Shown: positions 61,034-64,000 of the stretch, in pieces
Layout: every line of letters starts with the position of its first letter
How positions within the stretch are numbered: position 1 is the stretch's first letter
The notes under the pieces: model-generated
What the model was told of the DNA's origin: nothing
The model's input: the letters and a program-made list of their open reading frames with translations, nothing else
The model's database searches: none
Assembly (NCBI RefSeq): GCF_014202345.1
Contig: NZ_JACHGO010000003.1
Location: 248,001 to 312,000, forward strand
DNA length: 64,000 nt
Direction: 5' to 3'
Source of the DNA: Desulfovibrio intestinalis
Lineage (GTDB): Bacteria > Desulfobacterota > Desulfovibrionia > Desulfovibrionales > Desulfovibrionaceae
Position numbers and translations under genes: made by a program

Positions 61034-61407
61034 CGGTTATTTAATAATTCCTTTGTCCAAATGACCGCGCCAAAAGGCCCTTTTTTCTTTCGGTCATGTA
61101 CTGTAAGAGTACGCTCCTTTCACAAAAAAGGCCCTTTTCCTCGCCCGTGCGTAAATTATTTAAAGGCATCCCCCCAGAAAATATGCGTATTTTTTTACGC
61201 ATATGACGAGCCCCCACCAAGTGGGGGCTCGTCATATGTACATGGAATATCTTTGAAAAAATGGCACTGGGTGCAGACAAGGCGGATTCGGGTAACTTCA
61301 CTATTTGAAATTGCCTGTGCACCAGCTCTGCGGGTTTTATTGCCTTGGCTATGGGCTCTGCTATCTCTTCAATTCTCAGCCGTAGAGTCTTTAGGAGACG
61401 AGCTGTC
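61034..61407. other. convergent junction between mdtC-like and murJ
   Basis: About 370 bases. Two AAAAGGCCCTTTT-like segments lie at 61073-61086 and 61124-61138, and two overlapping strong hairpins at 61181-61238. No gene was seen. Confidence 0.6.
61181..61238. terminator. pair of overlapping hairpins at a convergent gene end
   Basis: ATATGCGTA...TACGCATAT (61181-61204) shares five bases with a perfect 18-pair stem CATATGACGAGCCCCCAC around CAA (61200-61238). They cannot both form. Neither has a conventional T run after the larger stem, but they sit between converging genes where a bidirectional terminator is expected. Confidence 0.6.
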
Positions 61408-63021
61408 TTATACACGCCGTAATCTTCGCAATACAGGCTCCATAATGGCCGGAGCCAGCCACAGGCATAAAGGCAAAAAAAGCAGCAAAAAGGCGCAGCC
61501 GCCCAGGGCAAGAGCCAGCAGGGCCGCCCACAGGGCGTGCAGGCCAAGATCTGCCGCCTGGTTGAGGGTGTAGGCGCTCAACCACCACGCGGCGGCAGCG
61601 CCGGGCAGCGAGCAGGCAAGGGCGCGCAAGGTGAGGTCACGCAGGCCCGTAAAAGCGCCTTTGCCCTGCCGACGTGCCCATAGAGCCATAAGCCACAGCA
61701 CGTAAAGGCTCACGCTCAGGCCCGAAAGGGCGGCAATGGCCCATGCTCCGTGCGGCACAGCCCAGTAATAGTAGATGGGCAGGCAAACCGCAGTCATGAT
61801 TGTACCTGTGACAGCCGGGGTAATGGTGTCGCCGTGAGCGTAGTAGGCCCGCACCAGCACCATATAGATAATCCAGAAGGGCGTGGCGGCCAGCATGATT
61901 TGTGTCAGGGGCGTGGCGGCCAGGGTTTCGGCAGGGCCAAAGCGGCCGCCCTGAAAAATGACACCAAGAATAGGCCCGGCGCAGGCCGTCATGGCCAGAG
62001 CGCAGGGGATGATAAGCCCCAGGCTTGCCCGCAACGCCGTGCGCAGGGTACGGTCAAACCCCTCTCTGTCGCCTTCGGTCAGCAGTTTGACCAGGAAAGG
62101 ATAGGATGCCACGGCGGCGGCTTGCCCCATAAGGCCCACAGGTACTTGCGTGATGCGCCGCGCGTAGTTGAGCAGGCTTACGGCTCCATCGCCCACCAGC
62201 GACCCGAAGACTCGCAAAAACTGCTCATCCAGCATCATGATGGTCTGGCCCAGCATGAGGGGAAGGGCAGTGACAAGAAATTTTCCCATAAGGGGGTGCC
62301 GCCACACGGGGCGCAGGCGCATGCCGTCCTGCATGGCAACCATAAGCGGCAGAACAAAGGTGCCGATGGCGGCTCCAACGGTAACGCCCGCGCAATAGCC
62401 CGTCATGCCCTCAAGGTGCTTGAGCAGGGCCGGAGACAGGATACTCTGCACCGGGGCCAGCCCGGCCAGCCAGGGCAAGGCAAGGCCGCCAAGAATGATG
62501 CCGCCGTTATAGATGATAGGAGCAAGCGCGGGTACGCGGAACTGCCGCCGCAGAAAAAGCAGGGCCGTTATACAAGCCCCGCAGAGAAAGAAAATTTGCG
62601 CAGGCAGCACAATACGCATGAAAAAGGCGAGCCGCAGCCACTGCTCCGGCGTAAAGCCGGGGGCTATCAGGCGGGCCAAAGGTTCGGCGGCCAGCATGCC
62701 TACGAATGTCAGCGCAATGGAAGCCGTAGCCATCCAGCAGAACACGCAGGAAAAAAAGCTCCAGGCGTCGTCCTCATCCTCCTGAAAGCGGCGTGACAGC
62801 AGGGGGATGATGGTGATGGACATAAAGCCGCCAGCCAGCATGTAATTGATGATGTCTGGCACCACAAAGGCGGCAAAGTACATGTCCGCCTCTCCCCCGG
62901 CGCCGAATTGCCACGAGATGACCTTGTCGCGCACAAGGCCCATAAGACGCGAAATAATGGTGCTGGCGGCCAGAATAAGGGCCGCCGCACCCATACGCTG
63001 CTTTGCAGACAGTAGACCCAT
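61408..63021 (-). CDS. murJ: lipid II flippase MurJ
   Basis: The product is 537 residues with about 14 membrane segments. MurJ signatures: STIISRLMGLVRDKVISWQF, ADMYFAAFVVPDIINYMLAG and LLSRRFQEDEDDAW near the N-terminus, then FLVKLLTEGDREGF. It flips the lipid-linked cell-wall precursor across the cytoplasmic membrane. Its ATG overlaps the stop of the RNase R gene (TGATG), so the two are translationally coupled. Confidence 0.93.
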   Translation of the reverse strand: MGLLSAKQRMGAAALILAASTIISRLMGLVRDKVISWQFGAGGEADMYFAAFVVPDIINYMLAGGFMSITIIPLLSRRFQEDEDDAWSFFSCVFCWMATASIALTFVGMLAAEPLARLIAPGFTPEQWLRLAFFMRIVLPAQIFFLCGACITALLFLRRQFRVPALAPIIYNGGIILGGLALPWLAGLAPVQSILSPALLKHLEGMTGYCAGVTVGAAIGTFVLPLMVAMQDGMRLRPVWRHPLMGKFLVTALPLMLGQTIMMLDEQFLRVFGSLVGDGAVSLLNYARRITQVPVGLMGQAAAVASYPFLVKLLTEGDREGFDRTLRTALRASLGLIIPCALAMTACAGPILGVIFQGGRFGPAETLAATPLTQIMLAATPFWIIYMVLVRAYYAHGDTITPAVTGTIMTAVCLPIYYYWAVPHGAWAIAALSGLSVSLYVLWLMALWARRQGKGAFTGLRDLTLRALACSLPGAAAAWWLSAYTLNQAADLGLHALWAALLALALGGCAFLLLFLPLCLWLAPAIMEPVLRRLRRV

Positions 63022-64000
63022 CAGCCGCGCTTTCCTGCTGATTTTTTGCCGGGCCTGCCGGATTTTCCGGGTGCGCCCGTGGTATTTTTGCCGCCCTGAC
63101 CATTTTTGCCTTTGCGGGCCGACGGTCTTCCGGGTTGGGCTGATTTGTCTGCGCCGTTCTTTTTACCGTTTCTGGCGGGCTTGCCTGATTTACCGTTTTT
63201 ACCACGGCTTTCTCCGTCGCCGGGTGAAACCAGCTTCCAGCCAGAGGACGAACCCTTGCGGCCTGCAGCAGCGCGGCTGGTAGGTGAACCTTTGCCACGC
63301 GCTCCGCGCGGGCCGCGGCTGCCGATTCCCTTGGGCAGTTCCAGCGGCATGAGGCGGATTTCGAGGCGGCCCAGATTCACTTCGGCCAGGGCGACGTCCA
63401 GTTTTTGGCCCATGCGCCAGATGATGCCTGAATGCTGCCCCACAAGACTCATTGTGCGGGCGTCAAAGTCGTACCAGTCGTCACCCAGATCTTCCACACG
63501 AACCATGCCTTCCACAGGCATGTCGGTCAGTTCCACAAAAACACCAAAGTCCATAACGCCTGCCACAATGCCGCTGAAATGCTCGCCCACGCGAGGCAGC
63601 AGGGCAAGGCAGCCAAGGCGGCGGTCCATCTCGCGTTCGCAGGCCATAGCCGCTCGCTCGCGCCGGTTCAGCTGATCGCCGATGCGCAGGAGTTTTTCAC
63701 CAGCAGGCAATGGTCCGGCATCCAGCCCCAAAGACATTTTAAGTGCCCTGTGGGTCAAAAGGTCGGCATAGCGGCGGATGGGCGAGGTAAAATGGCAGTA
63801 GGCCACGGAAGCCAGACCAAAGTGGCCCTCGTTGAAGGGCATATAGCGTGCCTGGGGCATGGCCCGCAGGCAGAGGCGGTTGACCAGAAACTCCTGCGGC
63901 GTGCCCTGAACAGAGACCAGCACGCCCTGCATTGAGGCCGCTGTTGGACGGGGCGGCAGGTTTTCAAACCCAACGGCTTCCAGCGTGTCAAAAAGGGTTT
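63021..64000 (-). CDS. rnr: ribonuclease R, C-terminal part (5' end outside the window)
   Basis: The reading frame runs off the right edge. The visible part holds the end of the RNB catalytic domain (YCHFTSPIRRYADLLTHRAL, then LNRRERAAMACEREM) and an S1 RNA-binding domain (GEHFSGIVAGVMDFGVFVEL). The tail of about 95 residues is very rich in Lys, Gly, Arg and Ser. RNase R degrades structured RNA 3' to 5'. The basic tail is longer than in most orthologs. RNase II would lack this tail, which favours rnr. Confidence 0.88.
   Translation of the reverse strand, partial: TLFDTLEAVGFENLPPRPTAASMQGVLVSVQGTPQEFLVNRLCLRAMPQARYMPFNEGHFGLASVAYCHFTSPIRRYADLLTHRALKMSLGLDAGPLPAGEKLLRIGDQLNRRERAAMACEREMDRRLGCLALLPRVGEHFSGIVAGVMDFGVFVELTDMPVEGMVRVEDLGDDWYDFDARTMSLVGQHSGIIWRMGQKLDVALAEVNLGRLEIRLMPLELPKGIGSRGPRGARGKGSPTSRAAAGRKGSSSGWKLVSPGDGESRGKNGKSGKPARNGKKNGADKSAQPGRPSARKGKNGQGGKNTTGAPGKSGRPGKKSAGKRG

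Noticed and set aside
1-64000. CRISPR array
   Set aside because: No set of regularly spaced identical 25-40 base repeats was seen anywhere in the window.

Overview
The window is a GC-rich bacterial chromosome segment that looks like Desulfovibrio or a close relative (Desulfovibrionaceae). The evidence is two copies of the alanine/aromatic-rich outer-membrane porin typical of that group, a Pst/Pho locus, fliJ-motE, cobU and thiD of deltaproteobacterial type, and strong AGGAGG-type ribosome binding sites throughout. This is inferred from family resemblance read by eye; no search was run.

Layout. 1-3.1 kb: end of gpmI, a small zinc-ribbon protein, porin 1, then a gene-poor stretch with a decayed-looking ORF. 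3.1-11.4 kb: phosphate locus built as two divergent arms, pstS-pstC-pstA leftward and phoB-phoR-pstB-phoU-ykgJ rightward, with a Pho-box-like repeat between them. 11.8-18.7 kb: leftward stress and repair genes uvrC, cbpA, cbpM and clpB. 19.4-27.8 kb: porin 2, fliJ-motE-truA, thiD, an unknown membrane-anchored protein and cobU. 27.8-29.6 kb: a secreted protein and a tandem duplication of a small membrane protein.

29.7-48.6 kb: a compact leftward cluster for a short-tailed (podovirus, BPP-1/T7-like) particle: Mor-type activator, endolysin, holin, small and large terminase, portal, scaffold-like protein, major capsid, cement, tail tubes, fibre and fibre chaperone, and a gp14-like core protein. 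It is headed by a divergent LexA/CI-type repressor. I find no integrase, transposase, excisionase or replication gene and no obvious att repeats. This fits either a decayed prophage or a domesticated gene transfer agent. Dd1, the gene transfer particle described long ago from D. desulfuricans, is a small short-tailed particle, so I rank this as the most interesting system here.

48.8-61.0 kb: a rightward envelope-stress array of three secreted OB-fold (YgiW/BOF-type) proteins, a response regulator, a histidine kinase and an MdtABC-type RND efflux pump. It looks like ygiW-qseBC joined to mdtABC. 61.4-64.0 kb: leftward murJ and the 3' part of an RNase R gene.

Dispersed palindromic repeats (core GAGCAGATTAA-Y-TTTGAAA) occur in chromosomal gaps and also inside the phage-like cluster. 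No tRNA, rRNA, CRISPR array or insertion sequence was seen.
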